64,000 nt of DNA. Origin: DATMER01 sp963741305. Lineage in GTDB: Bacteria; Acidobacteriota; Thermoanaerobaculia; Multivoradales; UBA5704. Where the stretch lies: the NCBI GenBank assembly GCA_963741305.1, contig CAVUHL010000003.1:4898001-4962000 (forward strand), written 5' to 3'. This document shows positions 47,174 to 55,427 of the stretch, piece after piece (within the stretch, counting starts at the first letter, position 1; the number at the start of each line of letters is the position of its first letter). The position numbers and the translations under genes are program-made. The notes beneath the pieces are model-generated. The model did no database searches. It saw only the letters and a program-made list of their open reading frames with translations, and was not told the DNA's origin.

Positions 47174-47230
47174 TCCCGCGTGACCTCCAGATCAGGAGAG
47201 CTCCAGACAGAAAAGTCGGAGATCCTTACT

Positions 47231-47260
47231 ATTATAACATAGGTTTTCTTATTGAAGCAA
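47231..47260 (-). promoter_or_regulatory. Predicted promoter of the radical SAM gene
   Basis: On the minus strand TTGCTT (47260-47255), an 18-nt spacer and a perfect TATAAT (47236-47231) lie about 58 nt before the start codon, in a conspicuously A/T-rich patch (47220-47295) of otherwise GC-rich DNA. Confidence 0.6.
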
Positions 47261-47280
47261 GATCCTTTTGTAACGTCAAT

Positions 47281-47289
47281 TGATATACT
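47281..47289 (+). promoter_or_regulatory. Predicted extended -10 element for the EamA gene
   Basis: TGATATACT is an extended -10 (TG-N-TATACT) about 31 nt upstream of the TTG start at 47320. No good -35 is present, which is normal for this promoter type. Confidence 0.4.
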
Positions 47290-47319
47290 AATGACCGCGC
47301 CAGCAGAACGGAGGAGTCT

Positions 47320-48228
47320 TTGGACGAGCCGAAGCCCGTAATCTGGAAAGGGCGCTGGATGATTGCCGGTGCCGCCATGCTCTATGGCCTGGTAGCAGTC
47401 GGGGGAGCTTTCTTCCACGAAGCCGGTTTCTCTCTCTACGAAATCGCCCTCTACCCTATCGCCCTCACCCACCTGATGCTTCTGCCGGTGCTCCTCCTGA
47501 GGACATGGAGATCCTCGATACGGTGGGAAGCTCTTCCGTTTTTCGCCATCTACGGCCTGATCGGGGCTCTGGCGGAGCTCTCACAGTTCGCAGGGATCGT
47601 TCTGGGAGTTCCGATCGCGACCGTCGCGCTTCTGCTCTATCTGCAGCCGGTCTGGACCAGCTTGCTTGGAAGGGTCCTCCTGAAGGAACCGATTACGCTC
47701 CGGAAAGTCCTCGCCATCGCCGCGGCCCTCGCGGGCGGCCTGGTCCTTCTCCAGTCGGAGGCCGTCTCCACCAGCGATCCCCGGGGGATTGCCTCGGCGG
47801 TCCTGGGAGGGGTCTTCATCGCCTTGTGGGTCATCTGGGGAAGGAAAAGTGGAATCCGCCACCAGCATTACGTCGTGACGACTCTCGGCTGGTCAGGATT
47901 CTCCACGGCGTGGCTGATCGTCCTGTGGCCCTTGTTCCTCGCGCTGGCCGGCAACCGCGACCTGTTCCGCCTCTCGTTCGATTTCACGTACCACAATGCT
48001 CTTTTTCTCGCCGCATTCGCCCTGTTCGCTGGGGTGCTGCCGAGCCTGTTGCTGTTCCGTGGGCTGGAGACGGTCCCGGCCTCGACCGCCGGAGTCATTC
48101 TCCTGCTCGAGCCGGTGAGCGCGAGTCTCCTTGGCGCCCTGTTCTTGCGGCAGCCGCTCGGGCTGTCTACCCTTGTGGGCGGCAGCATGATTCTCCTGTC
48201 GAATTTGCTGCTGCCGCCAGACGCCTAA
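47320..48228 (+). CDS. EamA-family (DMT) transporter
   Basis: 302 residues with ten membrane helices in two EamA repeats; the second repeat begins near residue 155 and carries LFRGLETVPASTAGVILLLEPVSASLLGALFL, a family hallmark. TTG 47320 follows GGAGGAG at proper spacing. Such proteins export or exchange small metabolites such as amino acids or nucleotide sugars. The divergent partner is a B12/radical SAM enzyme, so export of its product is possible but unproven. About 160 nt after the stop the second 20-nt array begins. Confidence 0.88.
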   Translation: MDEPKPVIWKGRWMIAGAAMLYGLVAVGGAFFHEAGFSLYEIALYPIALTHLMLLPVLLLRTWRSSIRWEALPFFAIYGLIGALAELSQFAGIVLGVPIATVALLLYLQPVWTSLLGRVLLKEPITLRKVLAIAAALAGGLVLLQSEAVSTSDPRGIASAVLGGVFIALWVIWGRKSGIRHQHYVVTTLGWSGFSTAWLIVLWPLFLALAGNRDLFRLSFDFTYHNALFLAAFALFAGVLPSLLLFRGLETVPASTAGVILLLEPVSASLLGALFLRQPLGLSTLVGGSMILLSNLLLPPDA

Positions 48229-48384
48229 CCGGTGGCCGTGTACCGCGAGGGGGCCCGCGCCGCGGAGATCGAGCGCATCGCGGCAGAGTTGGCGGAGATT
48301 TTTTCCGCCGGGGAGCTTCACCGCAGCGCTCGGCCTCTTTCGGCATGCCTGCGAAGAAAAGCGCAGCGCCGGCGAGCTGATCCG

Positions 48385-48840
48385 GCGCCTCCTGACGTTT
48401 CCGCAGCGAAAAATCCGGCCCGGGACGGCGCCAGAATTTCTGGAACGGGCCAGAATCTTTTTCGACGGCTCCAATCTTCCCGGATCCGGCCAGAATCTTT
48501 TTCGACGGCCGAAAACTTCTTGGATCGGCCCTGAAAACTTTCGCAGCGCTGTGAAGCTTCTTAGATCCGTTCCAGAACTTTTCGGACGGCTCCAAAACTT
48601 TCCGCGGCGTCCCAGACTTTTCGGACAGGTCCAGAATTTTTTCGACCCGCTCCGAAATTCCTGGAGCGATTCCGCGAGATTTCAGGTGGTCCCGGAATCT
48701 TTTGGACGGTCCGGAATTTCTTCGGCCGGTTGCGCGGCGCTCAGGGCCGCTCCGGAATCTTCGGAACGGCCCAAAACTTCTCGGGTCCTGTCCAAAGGAT
48801 CTTCGACGGTCGCTGCAAAAATCGGACGGACGCGAGCCTC
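48385..48840. repeat. Degenerate 20-nt tandem array no. 2
   Basis: Unit starts are 48425, 48445, 48465, 48485, 48505, 48525, 48545, 48566, 48586, 48606, 48627 and so on to 48826. That is about 21 units at 20 nt with two 21-nt steps, plus weaker units to the left. The unit is the same as in array no. 1: a GC-rich half (gacggctcc or ggtccgg type) and an A/T-rich half (aaaacttttc or gaatcttttt type). The right third of the array is inside the 3' end of the M28 peptidase gene. The rest of the 48229-48681 gap holds no believable gene. Confidence 0.9.
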
Positions 48841-50208
48841 CCGGGACGCTGCCATCAGGAACAGGAAGGCCACGGCGGCTCCGGGAACGAGAATTCCCGC
48901 GGCCCAGCCTCCTTCAAAACCGGCTTTGCGCGAAGCCATCCCCCCGAGGAACGCGATCCCCAGGGACGCCGCGTAGATCAGGAGCGGCAGGAGCCCGGCC
49001 AGGATCAGGAGCAGCCGCGCCCAGGTCCGCCGGGGAGGGAAAGCGGCGATCAGGGCCGCCGGGAAGAGCAGCAGGGCGAGCACCGGCGCGAAGAAGAGGG
49101 CGAGGAGGAAGAGCCAGCGGAAGGCGAACCCCGGTGCATAACGCCAGCCCTCGCGCACGCTCTCTTCCCGGGAGCGGAAGCTCCAGCGGCCGGGCCGGCC
49201 CCGGAAGAGCAGAAATACCCACAGTGCCAGCCCCACCCAATAGATGTCACGGCGCAGCCAGACGCGATTGAAGAGGACCAGGTACTCGTCCTCGGCAATC
49301 GGCCGGCCGGGCATCCGGTCCATCCGCCTCACCGCCGCGGTGACGGCCTGGGTCCACCGGCCGAGGCGCGACGGATCGAGCCGCGAGGCTGTGTCGGTCG
49401 CCCTATGGAAGTTGGGGTCCATGGTCAGGAGCGCGCTGTCGGAGACCGTGAGCGCCGGAATCCCCTGGGCCAGAAAGGCGTCGGCGTCCGCGCCGAGCTT
49501 CAGGCGGGCCGTGCGCAGGACGAGCTGCGCCAGCACCGGAAAACGGGCGTCGGACATCCGGTAGCGCAGGCCCACCGCTTCGCCGCTGCGCAGCAGGGAG
49601 TGCACAAGCCAGCCCGGCGCCAGGGTCCGCTCGTCCCGGAAATTGACGGGGAACGAGTGGATCGTCGGCCCCGAGCTGCCTGCCCAGCCCACCATCTCCA
49701 CGTTCAGGTTGGCGAGGATCCGCTCCCGTTGCGCGGGCGGCAAGGCCGCCACCCAGCCGCGGCTCCCTCTCAAGCCCGCCTCCTCGGCGTCGAAGAGGAC
49801 CACCCGCACCGTGTGATCGAGAGGGGTACGCGCCAGGTCGGCCGCGGCTGCAATGACTACGCCGCAGCCCGAGGCGTCGTCCCCCGCTCCGGGACTTGGG
49901 GGCACGGTGTCGTAGTGGGCTGAGAGGACGATCTCGCGGTCGGACTTGCCTGGCAGGAAGCCGGTGAGGTTGACCCAGCTGGGATTCCCTTTCACCGGCA
50001 CCTCACGCACTTCCTGCAGGCCTGCCCGCTTCATTTCGCCGAGCAGGAGCTGCGCCGCCCTCTGCTGGGCGGGAGAGCCGTCCGGCCGCGGGCCGAGGCG
50101 GGCCAGGCCTGCTGCCACCCGATGGGCGAGCGGCTCTTGCGCCTGCACCGTGCCCGCAGAGACGGCGGCCAACAAAACGCCCAAAAGACCGTATACAAGG
50201 CTGCTCAT
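48682..50208 (-). CDS. M28-family zinc aminopeptidase with membrane-anchored C-terminus
   Basis: 508 residues. The signal peptide (about 1-23) is followed by an M28 catalytic domain with metal ligands in SAHYD (His-98, Asp-100), GAGDDASG (Asp-110), FDAEEAGLRGS (Glu-142/143) and NVEMVG. From about residue 330 four to five membrane helices follow. It should be an exported peptidase facing the periplasm. The last 45-50 residues (from about VRPIFAATVEDPLDR) are encoded by the 20-nt repeat array and are hydrophilic, unlike normal family tails; the original stop was probably replaced. Confidence 0.85.
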   Translation of the reverse strand: MSSLVYGLLGVLLAAVSAGTVQAQEPLAHRVAAGLARLGPRPDGSPAQQRAAQLLLGEMKRAGLQEVREVPVKGNPSWVNLTGFLPGKSDREIVLSAHYDTVPPSPGAGDDASGCGVVIAAAADLARTPLDHTVRVVLFDAEEAGLRGSRGWVAALPPAQRERILANLNVEMVGWAGSSGPTIHSFPVNFRDERTLAPGWLVHSLLRSGEAVGLRYRMSDARFPVLAQLVLRTARLKLGADADAFLAQGIPALTVSDSALLTMDPNFHRATDTASRLDPSRLGRWTQAVTAAVRRMDRMPGRPIAEDEYLVLFNRVWLRRDIYWVGLALWVFLLFRGRPGRWSFRSREESVREGWRYAPGFAFRWLFLLALFFAPVLALLLFPAALIAAFPPRRTWARLLLILAGLLPLLIYAASLGIAFLGGMASRKAGFEGGWAAGILVPGAAVAFLFLMAASREARVRPIFAATVEDPLDRTREVLGRSEDSGAALSAAQPAEEIPDRPKDSGTT

Positions 50209-50298
50209 CGAGCCGGTATCCTAGCTTGGATCGTTCAGGCCCGTTCGAAGCACTTACTTTGGTAGGAGGTCGAAGAAGGCGCTTACATTGGGGGCAGG

Positions 50299-50316
50299 GT
50301 TGAAGTAGACTTCAAC
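50299..50316 (+). promoter_or_regulatory. Palindromic site upstream of the HD-GYP gene
   Basis: gttgaag - taga - cttcaac is a perfect 7-bp inverted repeat with a four-base spacer, 43 nt upstream of the HD-GYP start and inside the 151-nt gap from the divergent peptidase. It has the form of a dimeric repressor or activator site; the cognate protein is unknown. Confidence 0.4.
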
Positions 50317-50359
50317 TTACTGCACAAGGACGAGGGTTGGATTCCTGAGGGTCGCGCAC

Positions 50360-51400
50360 TTGTCACGACACACGCGGGTGTATCTGTCTATCGGGGTGAT
50401 CACGGTGGCGGTCTCGCTGATCGCCATGCTGCTCGTGGAGCGCCTGGTCGCGGTGTCGGCCGATCCCGTGCTCGCCCGCCAGATCGGCTGGAACCTGCTG
50501 GCCATCGCCGTGTCGTCCGGAGCCCTGTCCGCGGTCCTCGCCTGGTTCCTGGTCTGGCGCATCCACCTCCCTCTCCGGCGGCTGGCGCGCACCATGTCGT
50601 CCATGGCCCGGTCCGGGGAGCTGCAGAGCGATTTTCCGGCCTCGGGTGGCGACGTCGAGGTGCAGCTCATCGAGGAGACTTTCCGCCGGCTGGTGGTGTC
50701 GCTGGATGAGTCGCAGCGCGCCCGGGAGCGCTCCTACCTCGAGGCGGTCGGAGCCATCGTGACCGCCGCCGATGCCCGCGATCAGGAGACGACCGGCCAT
50801 TCGTTCCGTGTCGCCCTGTATGCGGTCGAGCTGGCCCGCAGCCTGGGGGTTTCCGGCGACGAGCTGAAGGCCATCGAGTGGGGCGCGCTCCTCCATGACA
50901 TGGGCAAGATGATCGTGCCTGACGACATCCTGCGCAAAGGGAGCCCGCTCGACGAGGACGAGTGGCTCATCATGAAGCAGCACCCGGGCTGGGGCTACGA
51001 GATGCTGGCCGAGGTCAGCTTCATCCAGCCCCAGTCGCTGGACCTCATCTACAGCCACCACGAGCGCTGGGACGGCAACGGCTATCCGCGCGGCCTGGCC
51101 CAGAGGGAGATCCCGCTGGGCGCGCGCATCTTCGCCGTGGTGGACACTTACGATGCCATCACTTCCGACCGTCCCTACCGGCGCGCCTGCCCGCATTCCG
51201 TGGCAATGGCCGAGCTGCAGCGGGTCTCGGGGCAGCAGCTCGATCCCGCGGCGGTCGCGGCTTTCCGCGAGATCCCCGAGGTCGAGCTTCGGCGGCTGCG
51301 CCAGCTCTGCAAGCGGGTCCATCCCGGCCTGCAGCTCCCGGCTGACCTGCTCGACTGGCTGAGCGAGCCGGAGCTGCGCGCGAGCGCCCTCCCGAATTAG
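50360..51400 (+). CDS. HAMP-HD-GYP c-di-GMP phosphodiesterase
   Basis: 346 residues from TTG 50360 (GTG 50378 is an alternative). Two N-terminal membrane helices (about 8-30 and 45-65) with a very short external loop are followed by a HAMP linker (about 66-120) and an HD-GYP domain. Metal and catalytic residues are intact: GHSFRV, LLHDMGK (HD at 179-180) and HHERWDGNGYP (233-243). It should hydrolyse c-di-GMP at the inner membrane face, opposing the GGDEF protein at 6621. A palindromic site lies upstream. Confidence 0.9.
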   Translation: MSRHTRVYLSIGVITVAVSLIAMLLVERLVAVSADPVLARQIGWNLLAIAVSSGALSAVLAWFLVWRIHLPLRRLARTMSSMARSGELQSDFPASGGDVEVQLIEETFRRLVVSLDESQRARERSYLEAVGAIVTAADARDQETTGHSFRVALYAVELARSLGVSGDELKAIEWGALLHDMGKMIVPDDILRKGSPLDEDEWLIMKQHPGWGYEMLAEVSFIQPQSLDLIYSHHERWDGNGYPRGLAQREIPLGARIFAVVDTYDAITSDRPYRRACPHSVAMAELQRVSGQQLDPAAVAAFREIPEVELRRLRQLCKRVHPGLQLPADLLDWLSEPELRASALPN

Positions 51401-51409
51401 ACTCGCGGC

Positions 51410-51814
51410 GTGCCTGAGCGCCGCGTCCTCCACCCCGATCTTTCCCCCGAGGAGCGCCACCGCCTGTTTCAGGAGGGGATCGGCCTTTTCAATCAGGGCG
51501 AGCTTTTCCTTGCCCACGAGGCCTGGGAGGAGATCTGGCGCTCCACGACTCCCGAGCCGCGGGAGCTGTTCCAGGGGCTCGTCCAGGTGGCCGCCGGCCT
51601 GCACCAGATCCTGGACTTGAAAAGGAAGATCGGTCCACGCAACACCCTCGCCAAGGCGCGCTCCCACCTGGAGCCGTGCGCTCCGGTCCTGTGCGGCCTG
51701 GACGTGGCGGGTCTGCTGGAGGCAGTCCGGGAGTGGCAGGAGTGGCTCGAGCAGGAAGGAGAAATGCCGGCGGTCCCGACCATCCGGGTCATTGACGCGG
51801 AAGCTGTGCGCTGA
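51410..51814 (+). CDS. DUF309 domain protein
   Basis: 134 residues from GTG 51410, nine bases after the HD-GYP stop. The DUF309 helical core is clear (GIGLFNQGELFLAHEAWEEIWR, with the conserved His-Glu; ELFQGLVQVAAGLHQ). Function is unknown, though the HExxW pattern suggests a metal or small-ligand site. The 3' end overlaps the 3' end of the convergent DUF885 gene by 26 nt. Confidence 0.85.
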   Translation: MPERRVLHPDLSPEERHRLFQEGIGLFNQGELFLAHEAWEEIWRSTTPEPRELFQGLVQVAAGLHQILDLKRKIGPRNTLAKARSHLEPCAPVLCGLDVAGLLEAVREWQEWLEQEGEMPAVPTIRVIDAEAVR

Positions 51815-53503
51815 CCCAATCCCGCATCCTCTTCTCCAGCAGGTCGAGCGGCAGTTGGCCCTGGCCGAGGAGGTGGTCGTGGAAGGCGCGGACGTCGAAC
51901 CCGGAGCCAAGCTCCTTTTCCGCATAGGCCCGCAGCTCCTTGATCTTCAGCTCGCCGATCTTGTAGACCGGGACCGTCCCGGGGTGGGCGATGATGCGGT
52001 CCACCTCGTTAACGATGTCCTGCTCGCTCTTGGCGGTGTTGGCCGTGTAGTAGTCGATCGCCTGTTGGCGGCTCCACCCCATCGTGTGCAGGCCGGTGTC
52101 GGCGACCAGGCGGATGGCACGCCAGATCTCATTGCTGAGCCGGCCGAAGCTCGAATAGGGATCCTGGTAGAGGCCGAGCTCGCTGCCCAGGCTTTCCGCG
52201 TAGAGCGCCCAACCCTCGGCGTAGGGGGAGTAGACGTCCCACTTGCGCCACTCGGGTAGATCCTCGATTTCCTGGGCGATCGAGTACTGGAGGTGGTGGC
52301 CCGGCACGGCCTCGTGGAGGGTGAGGCCTCCATGGTCCACTTGGCGCGGGATTCGAGGCCGTAGGTGTTCACCAGGAACCAGCCCGGAAAGCCGCCGGCG
52401 GCCGACCCGTTGTTGTAGTAGCCCGCGGGCGCCGACTTCGCGCCGTCGCCCTCCAGGGCCTTGACGCCGTAGGGGAGCCGCGGCAGCCGGCCGAAGAGCT
52501 TGATCAGCGCGGGATCGATGCGCTTCGCAATGTCGCGGTAGCCCGCGACCAGATCCTCGGGCCGGTCGTAGAAGAAGCGCGGATCGGTGCGCAGGAATTC
52601 GGAGAACTCCGCGAAGCTCCCGCGGAAGCCGGTCGCGGCGATCAGCGCGTCCATCTCCCCGCGGATGCGCCGGACTTCCGAGAGGCCGAGCTGGTGGATC
52701 TGCTCGGGCGTCAGGCTGGTGGTCGTGTTGGTCCGCAGCGCAAAGGCATACCAGGCCTTGCCGTCCGGCAGGTCGCTCATGGCGATCGTCTCCCGGGCCC
52801 GCGGGATGTAGGTATTCGCGAGGTAGTCGCGGAGCCTGCGCAGAGCCGGCTCCACCTGCGCAGCGAAGACCCGGCCGGCCTCGGCCCGGAGCCGCGCGTC
52901 GGGGGCCTCCCGGAACCGCGCCAGGACGCGGCTCTCAGGCCCGAGGAGGCTCGCGACCCGCTCGGGCACGCCGCGCAGGGTCACCTTGGTCGGCGTGACC
53001 CCGGCCTCCAATCCCTTGGCGAGCGAGGCGAGGGTCTGGTCCACCACCCTGGGGAAGCCGCGCATGCGCGTGAGCATGGCCTCGTAGTCCTGAACGGTGC
53101 GGGCCGGCATGTAGTCCAGGAGCTGCACCAGCTCTATGTCGATGCCGCCCATGTGGTCGATGAGCAGGTACGACTGCAGCTCGTGGAAGCGCCGCCCTTC
53201 GTCCTGCCTCTCCAGGCGCCGGCTGAACAGGTCGTAGTTGACCTGCTCCGCCTCAGTCAGGCGCGAGCGGTCGATGGCGGAGAGGGCCGCCAGCTCCTGG
53301 CGGCCGATCTCGTACCCGCGGGCAATGCCCTCGGGCGAGTCGTCGGCCCAGCGGTCGTTCGGATGCCCGATGTAGGTGGCGAACTCCGGGCTCTCGCGCA
53401 GGCGGGTTTCCCAATGGAGGTCGAAGAGCCTCTTCAGGCGGACGCTATCAGCCTCAGGGGCCGGAGCCAGGAGGAGAAGGGCGAGGGCAAGGACTTCTTT
53501 CAC
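51789..53503 (-). pseudogene. DUF885 family exported protein, interrupted by a -1 frameshift
   Basis: The gene starts at GTG 53503, overlapping the upstream regulator stop (GTGA), with a signal peptide (KEVLALALLLLAPAPEA). The N-terminal frame reads as DUF885 to AKWTMEA at about 52330; the rest, starting at LTLHEAVPGHHLQ and ending at 51789, is in another frame. Inserting one C in the GAGGCC-TCACC context restores EALTLHEAVPGHH, the conserved family motif, and a 571-residue product. This is either a real single-base deletion or a sequencing/assembly error. The two pieces are not separate genes. Confidence 0.85.
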
Positions 53504-54417
53504 GGGATCCCGTACCTCTTCCGTTTCTCCCACAGCGCCTTGCGGCTGATGCCCAGGAGATCGGCGGCCTGGCCCTGATGGCCGCGGGTGTAGGCGAGGG
53601 CGTTGCGGATCATCTCCTTCTCCACTTCCAGGAGAGGCCGCGGCCGGCCTTCGGGAGTTCCCTCGGGCTGTGGCGGATCGATCAGGCCGTCTCCGGCGAG
53701 GATCAGCCCCCGCTCCAGCACGTTGCGGAGCTGCCGGAGGTTGCCCGGCCAGGAATGGTCCAGCATCCAGGCGCGGGCGCCCGGGGAGAGCTCGAGGTCC
53801 GGGCGGCCGAAGCGGATGGCGAGGTCCGAGAGCAGATGATCGAGGATCGCGGGTAGATCACGGCGCCGGTCCCTCAGGGGGGGGAGGAGGAAGGCGAGCA
53901 CTTCCAGCCGATAGAAGAGGTCGGGGCGGAAAGTCTCGCGGGCGACCCGCACCGGGAGGTCCTCGGAGCCGATGGCGAGGAAGCGCAAGTCCGCGGTCCG
54001 CTCGACATCGCCGAGAGGGGCATACCGGCGCTCGGCGACGAGGCGGAGCAGCTTGGGCTGGGTCGCGAGCGGCAGCTCTTCCACGTGATCGAGGATGAGC
54101 GTTCCCCCCTCGGCGCGGCCGGCCCGGCCCTCGTTCGCCTGCTCGGCTCCGGTGAAGGCGCCTGCCCGGTAGCCGAAGAGCTCGCTCTCGAAAAGAGTGC
54201 TGGGGATCGCCCCTACGTCCACCTCGACCAGGGGACCGGCGGAGCGCGGGCTGGCACCGTGGATGGCCCGGGCCAGGGTGGAGCGGCCGGTCCCGGCCTC
54301 GCCGAGGATCAAAACCGGCGCATCAGTGGCGGCGGCGCGCTCGACTCCCTTAAGGTTTTCCGAGAGGACGGGGAAGTCCCGGGTCAGCCTCGAAAGGGAG
54401 AGCGGAGCCGATGTCAC
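53500..54417 (-). CDS. Sigma-54-activator-like protein with degenerate ATPase site
   Basis: 305 residues from GTG 54417. It has the NtrC-type AAA+ domain and a C-terminal Fis-type helix-turn-helix (QGQAADLLGISRKALWEKRKRYG), but no receiver or sensor domain. The sigma-54 contact loop GAFTGA is intact (86-91) and the Arg finger region FRPDLFYRL is normal. Against that, Walker A is GEAGTGRS (Lys replaced by Arg-45), Walker B is TLILDHVEEL (Glu replaced by His), and sensor I reads AIGSEDL instead of AATNRDL. ATP hydrolysis is doubtful. It follows rsfS by six bases. Confidence 0.85.
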   Translation of the reverse strand: MTSAPLSLSRLTRDFPVLSENLKGVERAAATDAPVLILGEAGTGRSTLARAIHGASPRSAGPLVEVDVGAIPSTLFESELFGYRAGAFTGAEQANEGRAGRAEGGTLILDHVEELPLATQPKLLRLVAERRYAPLGDVERTADLRFLAIGSEDLPVRVARETFRPDLFYRLEVLAFLLPPLRDRRRDLPAILDHLLSDLAIRFGRPDLELSPGARAWMLDHSWPGNLRQLRNVLERGLILAGDGLIDPPQPEGTPEGRPRPLLEVEKEMIRNALAYTRGHQGQAADLLGISRKALWEKRKRYGIP

Positions 54418-54423
54418 CAGATA

Positions 54424-54828
54424 TCACGAACGGAATTCGGCGGTCACGTCAGGAGCATCGCCCCAGAGGCGCTCCAGGGAGTAGAAGCGCCGGGGCTCCT
54501 CCTGGAAGATGTGCACCACGAAGTCTCCGTAATCGAGGAGCACCCACTGGCCGCGGTTGAAGCCCTCGACGTGGAGCGGGCGCACTTGCCCTTCCCGCAT
54601 CCGCTCTTCCACCGCGTCCGCGATCGCCTGTACCTGGCGCTCGCTCGTGCCGCTGCAGATCAGGAAGTAGTCGGTGAAGTCGCTGACCTTCTCCAGGTGG
54701 AGCACACGCAGGTCGACCGCCTTGCGGTCCTCCGCAGCAGCCACGGCCTCGCGGACACGCGCTGGAGTGTCGACGATACTGACGATGGTCTGGGTCTGAT
54801 CGGTGGGTTGGGTAGGTTCAGGTCTCAT
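54424..54828 (-). CDS. rsfS: Ribosomal silencing factor RsfS
   Basis: 134 residues. The core (VREAVAAAEDRKAVDLRVLHLEKVSDFTDYFLICSGTSERQVQAIADAV, then EGFNRGQWVLLDYGDFVVHIFQEEPRRFYSLERLW) is typical. An N-terminal extension of about 20 residues precedes it. RsfS binds uL14 and blocks subunit joining when nutrients are low. Its start overlaps the nadD stop (ATGA). Confidence 0.93.
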   Translation of the reverse strand: MRPEPTQPTDQTQTIVSIVDTPARVREAVAAAEDRKAVDLRVLHLEKVSDFTDYFLICSGTSERQVQAIADAVEERMREGQVRPLHVEGFNRGQWVLLDYGDFVVHIFQEEPRRFYSLERLWGDAPDVTAEFRS

Positions 54829-55427
54829 CTGTATAGGTCGTACTTTTGCACGTATCGTACCACCGACGGAGGCACGGTTCCCGTCGGCGGCTGCTCTCCG
54901 CGGGCGAATATCTCCCGCAGGCGGGTGGACGAAACATCGACCGGCGGCTGGCCTACGAAGGCCACCCGGCCGCTACGCGCCAGATCGGCCAGATCGGGTG
55001 ACAGAGACGCCTCCTCCAGTGTCCAACCTGGCCGGGTGAGGACGACCAGGCGCGCCGCGTCCACGATCTCACGCCAGCGCACCCAGTGGTCGAGGTCGGC
55101 ATAGGAATCGCCGCCGATCAGCAGGTGGAGGTCGACCTCCGGCATCGCTCCCCGGAAGTGCTCCAGGGTCTCGATCGTGTAGGCGGGACGCCCCATCGTC
55201 AGCTCGAAAGTGGAGGCGTAAAGCCCCTCTTCTTCCAGAAGGGCCATCTCGACCATGGCATAGCGGGCATGGGCCGGCGCCAGGATTCTCCCCGGCTTGT
55301 GGGGCGGCACGGCCGTGGGCAGGTAGATCACCCGCTCGAGCCCGAGCGCCTTTCTGGCAGCCTGGACGGGCTCGATGTGCCCGCGATGGATCGGATCGAA
55401 GCTGCCCCCGAACAGACCAAGTTTCAT
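54825..55427 (-). CDS. nadD: Nicotinate-nucleotide adenylyltransferase
   Basis: 200 residues with the nucleotidyltransferase motifs GSFDPIHRGH (8-17) and SSTRLRE near the C-terminus. It converts nicotinate mononucleotide and ATP to deamido-NAD. It lies between obgE and rsfS with four-base overlaps on both sides, the common obgE-nadD-rsfS order. Confidence 0.94.
   Translation of the reverse strand: MKLGLFGGSFDPIHRGHIEPVQAARKALGLERVIYLPTAVPPHKPGRILAPAHARYAMVEMALLEEEGLYASTFELTMGRPAYTIETLEHFRGAMPEVDLHLLIGGDSYADLDHWVRWREIVDAARLVVLTRPGWTLEEASLSPDLADLARSGRVAFVGQPPVDVSSTRLREIFARGEQPPTGTVPPSVVRYVQKYDLYR

Noticed and set aside
48385..48840. Array 2 as replication iterons
   Set aside because: Iterons are well-conserved direct repeats next to a rep gene or origin. 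Here copies are highly diverged, palindromic, and no replication gene is near.
51789..52340. Separate 183-residue gene beginning MDHGGLTLHEAVPGHH
   Set aside because: It is the frameshifted C-terminal part of the DUF885 gene; the first residues come from the wrong frame of the same stretch.
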